Below, in pieces: positions 25,371 to 33,630 of a stretch of DNA of 35,467 nucleotides (the stretch's first letter is position 1; the number at the start of each line of letters is the position of its first letter). The position numbers and the translations under genes are program-made. The notes below the pieces were generated by a model, which made no database searches, was not told the DNA's origin, and saw only the letters and a list, made by a program, of their open reading frames with translations. The DNA lies in contig JAFGEN010000258.1 in assembly GCA_016931595.1 (NCBI GenBank), forward strand, positions 1-35,467. The letters run 5' to 3'. This stretch comes from Candidatus Aminicenantota bacterium. Its GTDB lineage: Bacteria > Acidobacteriota > Aminicenantia > Aminicenantales > UBA4085.

Positions 25371-25883
25371 ATGATGAAACAATCCCGCCTCTGGATCGTG
25401 CTCTCGCTGGTCCTGGTCTTCGCCGCCGGCGCGGCCGCGGGCATTTTCGCCCAGCGCTGCTTGTTCAAATCGAAAGCCCCTCAGCGGACGCAGCAAAATC
25501 GCGGGCCTTCGCCGGCCGAGTGGGAAAAAAGCCTCGGCTTGACGGAAGAGCAAAAAACGCAAATCCACGAGATTTTTAAAAAAAGCGACGTCCGGATCGG
25601 CGAGCTCCGCTCGGATTATTACAAGCGGGTGGGCGAGATCCGGTCCCAGCTCCGCAAGGACATCAATGCCGTCCTGACGCCCGAGCAAAAGGCCAAGCAG
25701 GACGAGATGGAGAAAAAATTACGCGAGGCGCGGAAGAAGGACGCCGAACGCCGTTCGGCCGAGTCCGGCCCTCGCCCGAAGGACAGCCCTTCGAAGGAGA
25801 ACGCCAATGAAAAAGAAACTCGCGATCGGAGCAGTGATCCTGGTCATCGTAGCCGGGATTATCCTGGGTTTTTCCCTTTTTAA
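25371..25883 (+). CDS. Spy/CpxP-like periplasmic protein
   Basis: N-terminal TM, then SLGLTEEQKTQIHEIFKKSDVRIGELRSDYYKRVGEIRSQLRKDINAVLTPEQKAKQDEMEKKLRE. Start may instead be GTG 25365. Confidence 0.75.
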   Translation: MMKQSRLWIVLSLVLVFAAGAAAGIFAQRCLFKSKAPQRTQQNRGPSPAEWEKSLGLTEEQKTQIHEIFKKSDVRIGELRSDYYKRVGEIRSQLRKDINAVLTPEQKAKQDEMEKKLREARKKDAERRSAESGPRPKDSPSKENANEKETRDRSSDPGHRSRDYPGFFPF

Positions 25884-27222
25884 AAAGGACAAGACAACCG
25901 CCGACCAGTACCGGACCGCGGCCCTGACCAAGGGCGACATCGAGGCCCTGGTCGTTACCTCCGGGACGATCAACCCGGTCGATATCATCGATATCGGAGC
26001 CCAGGTGTCGGGCAAGATCATCAAGCTCCATGCCGACTTCAATTCAGTCGTTACGGCCGGCCAGATCGTGGCCGAGCTCGACCAGGAGATTCTCAAGTCC
26101 AAGGTCGAGCAGAACGAGGCCAGCTACCAAAGCCGGCAAGCCTCCGTGGAGCAGGCCAAGGTCACCCTGGAAAATGCCAAGAAAAAATGGGAGCGGACCC
26201 AGGACCTGTTCAGCCGCGAGCTCGTGTCCTTCGAGGAGAAGGAAAACGCCGAGGCCAATTTCATCGGGGCCAAGGTCGGCCTTCAGCAGGCCGAGGCCTC
26301 CCTGGCCCAACAGAAGGCCGCCCTCGAACAGAGCAAGGTCGACATGTCCTACGCCGTCATCCGCTCCCCCATCGACGGGACGGTCATCACCCGCAAGGTC
26401 AATGTCGGTCAAACCGTGATTTCGAGCATGAATCCTCCTGTATTGTTCCAGGTCGCGAGCGACCTGACCAAGATGCAGGTCAAATGCGCGGTCGACGAGG
26501 CGGATATCGGCCGGGTCCAGGAAAGCCAGAAGGTCCGTTTCTCGGTCGACGCCTTCCAGGGCGAAGTCTTCAACGGCGAGATCCTCCAGGTCCGCAACTC
26601 CCCCACAACGTCCCAGAACGTCGTCACGTACGAGGTCATCATCAACGCCTCAAACCCGGAGAAAAAGCTCCGGCCGGGGATGACCGCGACCGTCTCGATC
26701 ATCACCGGCGAAGCCCGGGGCGTCATCAAGATCCCCAACGCCGCCCTTCGCTTCACGCCCAACCTTCCCAAGGAGGAAATGGACAAGCTCCTGGAGGAAC
26801 TGCGGGCTTCCATGCAGGCCAAGCGGGGAGCCGACGGTCAACCCCAGCCGGCCGGAGAGCAGCCGGAAGCCGTTCAACCCCAGACGGGCGGCCAGCAACC
26901 GGCAGGCGCCCAGGTCCAGGTCCCCCTCGGCCGGCGGCCCAATTTCGCCCAGATGACGCCCGAGCAGCGCCAGCAATTCGCCCAGAGCCGCGCCCGCCGT
27001 TCCAGCAGCCAGGTCTGGATTCTCGAAGCCGACGGCAAGATCCGGCCCGTTCCGGTCCGGACCGGCGTGACCGACAATTCCTTTACCGCTCTCGTCGGCG
27101 GGAACCTCGAGGAAGGGATGATGATCATCCTGGGAGTCGGAACCGGCGCCTCGACCACCGGCCAGAACCAGACGCGCGGCGGCATGCCGGGCATGATGAT
27201 GATGGGGGGACCGGGCCGCTGA
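25807..27222 (+). CDS. MacA-like efflux periplasmic adaptor (HlyD family)
   Basis: TSGTINPVDIIDIGAQVSGKIIKLHADFNSVVTAGQIVAELD; coiled-coil hairpin; SPIDGTVITRKVNVGQTV; RPGMTATVSIITGEARGVIKIPNAALRF. Confidence 0.93.
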   Translation: MKKKLAIGAVILVIVAGIILGFSLFKKDKTTADQYRTAALTKGDIEALVVTSGTINPVDIIDIGAQVSGKIIKLHADFNSVVTAGQIVAELDQEILKSKVEQNEASYQSRQASVEQAKVTLENAKKKWERTQDLFSRELVSFEEKENAEANFIGAKVGLQQAEASLAQQKAALEQSKVDMSYAVIRSPIDGTVITRKVNVGQTVISSMNPPVLFQVASDLTKMQVKCAVDEADIGRVQESQKVRFSVDAFQGEVFNGEILQVRNSPTTSQNVVTYEVIINASNPEKKLRPGMTATVSIITGEARGVIKIPNAALRFTPNLPKEEMDKLLEELRASMQAKRGADGQPQPAGEQPEAVQPQTGGQQPAGAQVQVPLGRRPNFAQMTPEQRQQFAQSRARRSSSQVWILEADGKIRPVPVRTGVTDNSFTALVGGNLEEGMMIILGVGTGASTTGQNQTRGGMPGMMMMGGPGR

Positions 27223-27247
27223 GTCCGGGCCGCGGGGTGAATTCATC

Positions 27248-27931
27248 ATGGACAACAACATCATCCGGCTGGAGAACCTGACCAAGACTTATCACGTCGG
27301 GGAAACCGAGGTCCGGGCCCTCCGCGGGGTGAGCAACGTCGTTCCGAAAGGGGATTTCGTGGCCATCATGGGGGCTTCGGGTTCGGGCAAGTCGACGATG
27401 ATGAACATCATCGGCTGCCTGGACAAGCCGACGACGGGCCAGTACCTCCTGGACGGCGTGGACATCGCCGGGCTGAACCGAAACGAGCTGGCCGAAATCC
27501 GCAACCGCAAGATCGGCTTTGTCTTTCAATCGTTCAACCTTCTGGCCCGGACGACGGCCCTGGAGAATGTCGAGCTTCCCCTCGTTTACGCCAACGTTCC
27601 TTACAAGGAAATGACGTCACGGGCGATGGCCTCGCTGGCCAAGGTCGGGCTGAAAGGGCGGGAAACACATAAAACCAACCAGCTTTCGGGCGGCGAACAG
27701 CAGCGGGTGGCCATCGCCCGGGCTTTGCTCAACAACCCCCAACTCATCCTAGCCGACGAGCCGACGGGAAACCTCGACTCGCGGACCAGCGACGAGATCA
27801 TGAACATCTTTGAAACGCTCAACCACGAGCAGGGCATCAGCATCGTCATGGTGACCCATGAGCCGGACATCGGCTCACGGGCCAAGCGCCGGATCCATAT
27901 GAAGGACGGCCTCATCGTCCGCGAGGATTAA
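27248..27931 (+). CDS. MacB/LolD-type ABC transporter ATPase
   Basis: MGASGSGKSTMMNIIGCLDKPTTGQYLLDG; LSGGEQQRVAIARALLNNPQLILADEPTGNLDSRTS; VMVTHEPDIG. Confidence 0.96.
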   Translation: MDNNIIRLENLTKTYHVGETEVRALRGVSNVVPKGDFVAIMGASGSGKSTMMNIIGCLDKPTTGQYLLDGVDIAGLNRNELAEIRNRKIGFVFQSFNLLARTTALENVELPLVYANVPYKEMTSRAMASLAKVGLKGRETHKTNQLSGGEQQRVAIARALLNNPQLILADEPTGNLDSRTSDEIMNIFETLNHEQGISIVMVTHEPDIGSRAKRRIHMKDGLIVRED

Positions 27932-27942
27932 GGAGAACCGGC

Positions 27943-29169
27943 ATGAACTTCTTTCGAATCTTGAAAGTCTCCCTCCGGGCACTGGCCCGGAATAAAATGA
28001 GGACCTTCCTGACCTGTCTGGGGATCATCATCGGCGTGGCCGCGGTCATCGCCATGGTCAGCATCGGCTCGGGAGCCCGGGCGGCCGTCGAATCGCGGTT
28101 CGAATCCATGGGGACCAACCTCATTTCTGTCCGCGGCGGCAACCGGAGCATGGGCGGCGTTCGGACCCAATCCGGCCAGTATAACCGGCTGACGGCCGAA
28201 GACGCCGAGGCCATTGCCCTTCTCCCCTCGGTCGAGGCGGTTTCTCCCAGCGTCAGTAGTCGGGCCCAGGTCATTTACGGCAACAAGAACTGGAACACAT
28301 CGGTCCAGGGCGCGGGAGCCGACTATCCGACCGTCCGAAAGTGGGAAATCGAGTTCGGGTCGTTCTTCGACGAGAGCATGGTCCGGTCGGGGGCCAAGGT
28401 GGCCGTCATCGGGACCGACATCCGGGACAACCTCTTCGAGGAAGGGGAGGACCCGATCGGCAAGACCGTCCGGATCAACCGGGTTCCCTTCCTTATCCTC
28501 GGCATCCTCAAGGACAAAGGCGAATCGGGCGGCTTTGGAAGCCGCGACGACACCATCATCGTCCCCTTCACCACCGCCATCCGGCGCCTCCAGCGGTCCG
28601 ATTACCTGAATTCGATCGACGTTTCGGCGGCCTCCGCCGATCTGACCACGCAAGCCCAGGTGGAAATCACCGACCTTCTTCGAAACCGCCATCGCATTCC
28701 CGAGGGCGGAACCGACGATTTCACCGTTTCGAACATGGCCGAGATCGCCGAAGGCGCGGCCGAGGCGACCGGCATCCTGACGCTCCTCCTCGGGTCGATC
28801 GCCTCGATCTCGCTGCTCGTCGGCGGGATCGGGATCATGAACATCATGCTGGTCTCGGTGACCGAGCGCATCCGGGAAATCGGCATCCGGATGTCCATCG
28901 GGGCCAAGGAGCGGGACATCCTCGTCCAGTTCCTGGCCGAGGCCATCGTTCTCAGCCTCCTGGGCGGAGTCCTGGGAATCGGCCTGGGGATCGGCATCTC
29001 CAAGCTGCTCAAGTACATCTCGATTTTTTCCTCCATCCAGACCGTGGTGTCCTGGAGCTCGGTCTTCCTGGCCTTCGCTTTTTCCGGGTCGGTGGGGGTT
29101 TTCTTCGGATTCTACCCGGCCCGGAAGGCCTCCAAGCTCGACCCGATCGAAGCCTTGCGCTACGAATAA
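27943..29169 (+). CDS. MacB-like ABC transporter permease (MacB-PCD plus FtsX)
   Basis: LARNKMRTFLTCLGIIIGVAAVIAMVSIGSGARAAVESRFESMGTNLISV; GGIGIMNIMLVSVTERIREIGIRMSIGA; FYPARKASKLDPIEALRYE. Confidence 0.96.
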   Translation: MNFFRILKVSLRALARNKMRTFLTCLGIIIGVAAVIAMVSIGSGARAAVESRFESMGTNLISVRGGNRSMGGVRTQSGQYNRLTAEDAEAIALLPSVEAVSPSVSSRAQVIYGNKNWNTSVQGAGADYPTVRKWEIEFGSFFDESMVRSGAKVAVIGTDIRDNLFEEGEDPIGKTVRINRVPFLILGILKDKGESGGFGSRDDTIIVPFTTAIRRLQRSDYLNSIDVSAASADLTTQAQVEITDLLRNRHRIPEGGTDDFTVSNMAEIAEGAAEATGILTLLLGSIASISLLVGGIGIMNIMLVSVTERIREIGIRMSIGAKERDILVQFLAEAIVLSLLGGVLGIGLGIGISKLLKYISIFSSIQTVVSWSSVFLAFAFSGSVGVFFGFYPARKASKLDPIEALRYE

Positions 29170-29225
29170 GCGGGGGATTTCAGAGCGATTCGCCGACAAC
29201 GCAGAATGCAGAAGGAGAAAGAGAT

Positions 29226-30797
29226 ATGAACATCCGGAAAGGAACCGCCGTTCTCGGCGCCATTGTTCTCCTGGCTGGAATTTGTCCGGCCCAGGATCCG
29301 CAAAAAACCATGCAGCTGACCCTGGACGAGTGCATCGTCCGGGCCCTGCAGCGCAACATTTCCATCCAGGTCGCCGTGCTCTCGCCCCAGAACTCCGAGT
29401 TGTCTGTGCAGAAGGCCCGGGAAAAATTCCTGCCGACGATGGCCTTCACCTACTCGCGCCGCAACTCCGAGAACGCCTCCTATTCCTGGCTCGAATCCCA
29501 GGGCACGACGCTCTCGGAATCGGGAAGCTTATCGGCCCAGGTTCGGGAAACGATCCCGCTGGGAGGGACATTGACCCTGAGCATGAACTCGAATTTCACG
29601 GATACCAACCAGACCGGAACGACGATCAATCCCCGCTATAACAACCAGCTCCAGCTCTCCTTCAGCCAGCCGCTGCTTCGGGATTTCGGAGTGAAGTGGA
29701 CGCAGCGGGACATCGTCGTCGCCCGGAACAACCTGGATGTTTCCGAGATCCAGTTCGCCAAAACCGTCCAGGACACAATTTACAACGTTGTCCAGGCTTA
29801 CTGGAACCTGGTCTACACGATTGAAAACCTCAAGGTCCAGCAAAAATCGCTCGCTCTGGCCAAAGACAGCCTGGCCAAAAACCAGCGGTCCGTCGAAATC
29901 GGGACCTTGGCCCCGATGGATGTCCTGGCCGCCGAGAGCGAGGTCGCCAGCCGCGAGGCCAGCATCCTTTCGGCCGAGGCGGCCGTCAAGGCGGCCGAGG
30001 ACCTGATCAAAAACATTTTGAACTTCACTCCCGAGGAGGAAGCGGGCCTTCGGGAAATCACGGCCCTCGACACGCCGCGGTTCGACGAGAGGAAAATCGA
30101 AGTCGACCAGGCCCTGGCCATCGCCATGGACAAGCGGCCCGACCTTCGAATGTCGCGGATCAACCTCAAGACCGAAGATTTAAACCTCGGCTATGCCAAA
30201 AATCAGCTCCTCCCCAACCTCAGCCTGAGCGCGTCTTATACCAGCCCGGGCGTTTCGGGAACGCGCCTGATCTATGACAGCCAGTACTTCGGCAACGTCA
30301 TCGACACGATTCCAGGATACCGGTCGGACGCATGGAAGGACGTCTTCGGCTTCAAGTACCAGAATTGGAACATCTCCCTCAATCTCGACGTCCCCTTGAG
30401 CAATATTCTGTCCAAGGCCTCCTATGCCCAGGCCCAGATCTCGATGAAGCAGGCCCTGCTCAACATGAAAAGCACCGAGCAGGCCACGGTCCTGGAGATC
30501 CGCAACGCCGTCCGCAACCTTCAGACCTCTTTCAAACAGGTCCAGGCTTACAAGCTCTCCCGCGAATTGGCCGAGAAGAAGCTGGCGGCCGAGGAGGAAA
30601 AGCTTCGGGTCGGATTGAGCACCAATTACACCGTCCTCCAGTACCAGCGCGACTTGACGACCGCCCTGGTCCAGGAGCTGAAGTCGATCATCGACTACAA
30701 TGTCTCCCAAGCCGGGCTGGAGCGGTCGATGGGGACGCTGCTCGAATCCAAGAACATCCGACTGGCCGACCTTCTCAACGTCGGCGTGTCCAGATAA
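29226..30797 (+). CDS. TolC-family outer-membrane efflux protein
   Basis: Signal MNIRKGTAVLGAIVLLAGICPAQ; LTLDECIVRALQRNISIQVA; YWNLVYTIENLKVQQKSLALAKDSLAKNQRSVEIGTLAPMDVLAAE; second repeat with VGLSTNYTVLQYQRDL. Confidence 0.95.
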   Translation: MNIRKGTAVLGAIVLLAGICPAQDPQKTMQLTLDECIVRALQRNISIQVAVLSPQNSELSVQKAREKFLPTMAFTYSRRNSENASYSWLESQGTTLSESGSLSAQVRETIPLGGTLTLSMNSNFTDTNQTGTTINPRYNNQLQLSFSQPLLRDFGVKWTQRDIVVARNNLDVSEIQFAKTVQDTIYNVVQAYWNLVYTIENLKVQQKSLALAKDSLAKNQRSVEIGTLAPMDVLAAESEVASREASILSAEAAVKAAEDLIKNILNFTPEEEAGLREITALDTPRFDERKIEVDQALAIAMDKRPDLRMSRINLKTEDLNLGYAKNQLLPNLSLSASYTSPGVSGTRLIYDSQYFGNVIDTIPGYRSDAWKDVFGFKYQNWNISLNLDVPLSNILSKASYAQAQISMKQALLNMKSTEQATVLEIRNAVRNLQTSFKQVQAYKLSRELAEKKLAAEEEKLRVGLSTNYTVLQYQRDLTTALVQELKSIIDYNVSQAGLERSMGTLLESKNIRLADLLNVGVSR

Positions 30798-30813
30798 ACA
30801 ATCCCCTTTCCCG

Positions 30814-30850
30814 AGCGGGCCTTTCTTTGGAAAGGCCCGCTATTTTTTTT
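30814..30850 (+). terminator. Rho-independent terminator after tolC-like gene
   Basis: AGCGGGCCTTTC-TTTG-GAAAGGCCCGCT, perfect 12-bp stem, then ATTTTTTTT. Confidence 0.95.
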
Positions 30851-30927
30851 AACCTGCATTATTCATCAAAATTGCCATGAATTTTATAATTCTTTTTTTT
30901 CAATAACTCGTGCATAATGCAGGTTAA
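30849..30927. mobile_element. 79-bp MITE-like element with 14-bp perfect terminal inverted repeats and TTAA ends
   Basis: TTAACCTGCATTAT (30849-30862) and its exact inverse ATAATGCAGGTTAA (30914-30927); internal hairpin AAAATT-GCCATG-AATTTT (30868-30885). Confidence 0.5.
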
Positions 30928-30997
30928 GCACCCCAGGCCTCCCGAAAAAAAATCATCCCCCTTGTCGCGGGGAGGGCAACGAGTCTATGATGGGGTT

Positions 30998-31654
30998 ATG
31001 CGAAGACGCGCCGCCGTCCTCTTTCTTATAACCGCGACAGCTGTTTCATCTGCGGCCTGTCGGCCCGAAGGACGGGGACTCATCATCCTTTGCGCGGGGG
31101 ACAGCCTGACCGAGGGGGGGTACCCCCCATTTCTGCGGAGGATGCTGCAACGGGAGGGTGTTTTGGTCCGGGTCGGCAATTATGGACGAAGCGGGGCCGC
31201 CTCGGGAGAATACCTGTCTTTTCTGATGGAGAACGAGGACCGGTTCAAGGAAGAACGGCCCGATATCGTCCTGATCACCCTCGGGACAAATGATGTTCGA
31301 ACCGATCACGATTCAACTCCGACCGAGGTCTTTCGGCAAAATCTTCTGGCGATTATCGAACGATTCCGGACCTTCCGGTCCCGGGGCGGGAGGATCCCGC
31401 GGATTATGCTGTCCACCATCCCTCCGGTCCCCCCGGATGACCTGCCGAATTTCAACGCCGGTTCGGCCCGAAGGGTCGAGGCCGAGATCAACCCGGCAAT
31501 CAGGGAAATCGCAAATGCGGCCGGGATCCCGCTTGTCGATCACCATACAGCCCTGGCGGCCCGTCCGGATCTATTGCCCGGCGTTCACCCCTCCAGCGAG
31601 GGATACCGCCTGATGGCCGAAACATGGCGAAAAGCCATTCCCAAGGTCTTCTGA
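30998..31654 (+). CDS. SGNH/GDSL-type hydrolase, putative lipoprotein
   Basis: MRRRAAVLFLITATAVSSAAC lipobox; CAGDSLTEGG; VLITLGTNDVR; LLPGVHPSSEGYRLMAETW. Confidence 0.9.
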   Translation: MRRRAAVLFLITATAVSSAACRPEGRGLIILCAGDSLTEGGYPPFLRRMLQREGVLVRVGNYGRSGAASGEYLSFLMENEDRFKEERPDIVLITLGTNDVRTDHDSTPTEVFRQNLLAIIERFRTFRSRGGRIPRIMLSTIPPVPPDDLPNFNAGSARRVEAEINPAIREIANAAGIPLVDHHTALAARPDLLPGVHPSSEGYRLMAETWRKAIPKVF

Positions 31655-31662
31655 TTCACGAT

Positions 31663-31691
31663 TTGTATCTTTTTCCCCTGTGTGTTAGAAT
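31663..31691 (+). promoter_or_regulatory. Sigma70-like promoter for the Hfq-like gene
   Basis: TTGTAT (31663-31668), 17-nt spacer, TAGAAT (31686-31691). Confidence 0.6.
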
Positions 31692-31744
31692 GGATTCACG
31701 CGGATATCCACTATCCCGACATCGAGGGAATACGGAGTTCAAAA

Positions 31745-32176
31745 ATGAACAGACGCTTGATTCGCCCGAATTTCAACGAAATCAAAGATAAGATGAAGTC
31801 GCCGGAACCCGCTGTTCCATCCCATCGGACGGCCCACAGTCCCCATCCTTCCCCTCATCAAGCCAGGCCCGGTTCCCATGGGCCATACGCCTCCCAGGGC
31901 CAGACCCAGCCGAAGAAAACATATCCGCCGACGGATACCGGGGCGGAAAGCTACTATTATCTCAAGCAAATGAGCAAGAAGACCCCGATGGCCTTCGTTT
32001 TTCAGGACGGAGAAGTCCTCGAAGGGTACATCGAATGGTATGACAGGAATTGTATCAAGCTCAACCGGGAAGGCGCCGCGAACCTCCTTGTCTATAAAAA
32101 CGCCCTGAAGTACATGTACAAACTCGACGAGGGCAAGGAATCCTCCGAGGAGGAAGGCGAGCCCGAAGGAAAATGA
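31745..32176 (+). CDS. Hfq-like Sm-domain protein with proline-rich N-terminal extension
   Basis: C-terminal SYYYLKQMSKKTPMAFVFQDGEVLEGYIEWYDRNCIKLNREGAANLLVYKNALKYMYK resembles Hfq Sm1/Sm2 (compare [21 protein letters not shown]...MVYKHAIST). Confidence 0.85.
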   Translation: MNRRLIRPNFNEIKDKMKSPEPAVPSHRTAHSPHPSPHQARPGSHGPYASQGQTQPKKTYPPTDTGAESYYYLKQMSKKTPMAFVFQDGEVLEGYIEWYDRNCIKLNREGAANLLVYKNALKYMYKLDEGKESSEEEGEPEGK

Positions 32177-33165
32177 CCGACGGGGCCGCTTTGAAGCCTC
32201 CTCGAATCGGTATCTCGCCTGGAGATCCGGGGGGGATCGGGCCGGAAGTGATTGTCCGGGCCCTTTCAAAAACGAAAATCCCTCCCGCCCGTTACATTCT
32301 GTTCGGCCCCCGTTCTCTTTGGGAGGACGAAGCGAAAGCGGCCGGCCTGAAGGTGGACCTCATCCCCTGGAAAGCGGACGGCGGTTTGCCGGAAGCGGGC
32401 GTCTTTTTTCACGACCTTTCCGGACCGCAGGTTCCGACCGGGAAGGGAGTCGACGACTCCGCCCGGGGAGCGGCCTCGTTTTCCTGGTTTGAATCGACCG
32501 TCGCTTCCGCCAGGCGGAGCGAGCTTGAGGCCGTGGTGACGGGGCCGGTCTCCAAACATGCCTGGAGCCTGGCCGGCCTTCCATGGCGGGGACATACCGA
32601 ATACCTCGAGCGCTTCTATCCCGGGGCGGTGATGAGTTTCTGGTCGGACCGCCTGACCGTCGCTCTCCTCAGCCATCATCTTTCACTTCGGGAAGCGCTG
32701 GGTCGGGTGAATCCGGAAGCCCTGGCCGGTTTTTTCCGCGTTGTTTATGAATCGGCGGTCGGAAAAACCGAAGGCGAGACCGAAATCCTGGTCGCCGGGC
32801 TCAATCCCCATGCCGGCGAGGAAGGCCTTCTGGGGACTGAAGAACGGGACGTGATCGGTCCGGCAATCGAAGAGGCTCGCCGGGCGGGGCTTCCGGTCCG
32901 GGGGCCGTTTCCCCCGGACGTCGTCTTCCGGCTGGCATTCGGACATCCGGAAAAGATCGTGGCCGCCATGTATCACGACCAGGGCCTGATCCCGTTCAAG
33001 CTTACGGCTTTTGAAAGCGGAGTGAACGTCACCCTCGGCCTGCCCTTCGTTCGGACGTCCCCCGACCACGGAACGGCGTTTGATATCGCCGGGAAAACGC
33101 CGGCCGACCCGGGGAGCATGGCCGCGGCTCTCCGGTTGGCCGTTCGTCTGGCAGGATGCCGTTGA
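32173..33165 (+). CDS. pdxA: 4-hydroxythreonine-4-phosphate dehydrogenase
   Basis: PRIGISPGDPGGIGPEVIVRAL; VTGPVSKHAWSLAGLPWRGHTEYL; GLNPHAGEEGLLGTEE; AMYHDQGLIPFKL; VRTSPDHGTAFDIAGK. ATGA overlap with the previous stop. Confidence 0.96.
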   Translation: MTDGAALKPPRIGISPGDPGGIGPEVIVRALSKTKIPPARYILFGPRSLWEDEAKAAGLKVDLIPWKADGGLPEAGVFFHDLSGPQVPTGKGVDDSARGAASFSWFESTVASARRSELEAVVTGPVSKHAWSLAGLPWRGHTEYLERFYPGAVMSFWSDRLTVALLSHHLSLREALGRVNPEALAGFFRVVYESAVGKTEGETEILVAGLNPHAGEEGLLGTEERDVIGPAIEEARRAGLPVRGPFPPDVVFRLAFGHPEKIVAAMYHDQGLIPFKLTAFESGVNVTLGLPFVRTSPDHGTAFDIAGKTPADPGSMAAALRLAVRLAGCR

Positions 33166-33173
33166 TCAACGGC
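33158..33173. other. 16-nt perfect palindrome spanning the abutting pdxA and smpB stops
   Basis: GCCGTTGATCAACGGC; TGA (+) at 33163-33165 and TGA (-) at 33168-33166. Confidence 0.8.
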
Positions 33174-33630
33174 GGCCGGTTTTCATAACCGCGCGGACTT
33201 GCCGGTCGAGGTCACGCGCCTTGATCGCATCCTTTTTCTCGTAGATTTTCTTTCCCTTGCCCAGGGCGATTTCGACCTTGACCAGGCCCTTGTCGTTGAG
33301 CAAAACCCTGAGGGGAATGAGGGACAAGCCGCGTTCCCGGACTTTTCCGTTGAGACGCTTGATTTCCCGGCGGTGAAGGAGGAGCTTGCGAGGCCGGCGC
33401 GGGTCGTGGTTCCAGCGGTTGGCCGCCTCGTAGGGGTTGATATGGCAGTCGACGAGAATGATCTCCCCGTCGCGCACGTCGGCGAAGCTTTCCTTCAAAC
33501 TGATCCGTCCCTCGCGGATGGATTTGACCTCGCTGCCCTGGAGGACGATTCCGGCCTCGAATGTCTCCAGGATCTCGTAATTGAACCGGGCCGGTTTATT
33601 GACCGCGATGACTTTCCCTGGAGAATTCAT
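33166..33630 (-). CDS. smpB: SsrA-binding protein
   Basis: NKPARFNYEILETFEAGIVLQGSEVKSIREGRISLKESFADV; CHINPYEAANRWNHDPRRPRKLLLHRREI. Confidence 0.97.
   Translation of the reverse strand: MNSPGKVIAVNKPARFNYEILETFEAGIVLQGSEVKSIREGRISLKESFADVRDGEIILVDCHINPYEAANRWNHDPRRPRKLLLHRREIKRLNGKVRERGLSLIPLRVLLNDKGLVKVEIALGKGKKIYEKKDAIKARDLDRQVRAVMKTGRR

Noticed and set aside
27928-29199. 423-aa minus-strand ORF
   Set aside because: Mirror of the MacB-like permease gene; no independent promoter or motif.
28341-29225. N-terminal part of the 818-aa ORF containing the TolC protein
   Set aside because: Out-of-frame read of the permease gene; the true start is at 29226 with a signal peptide.
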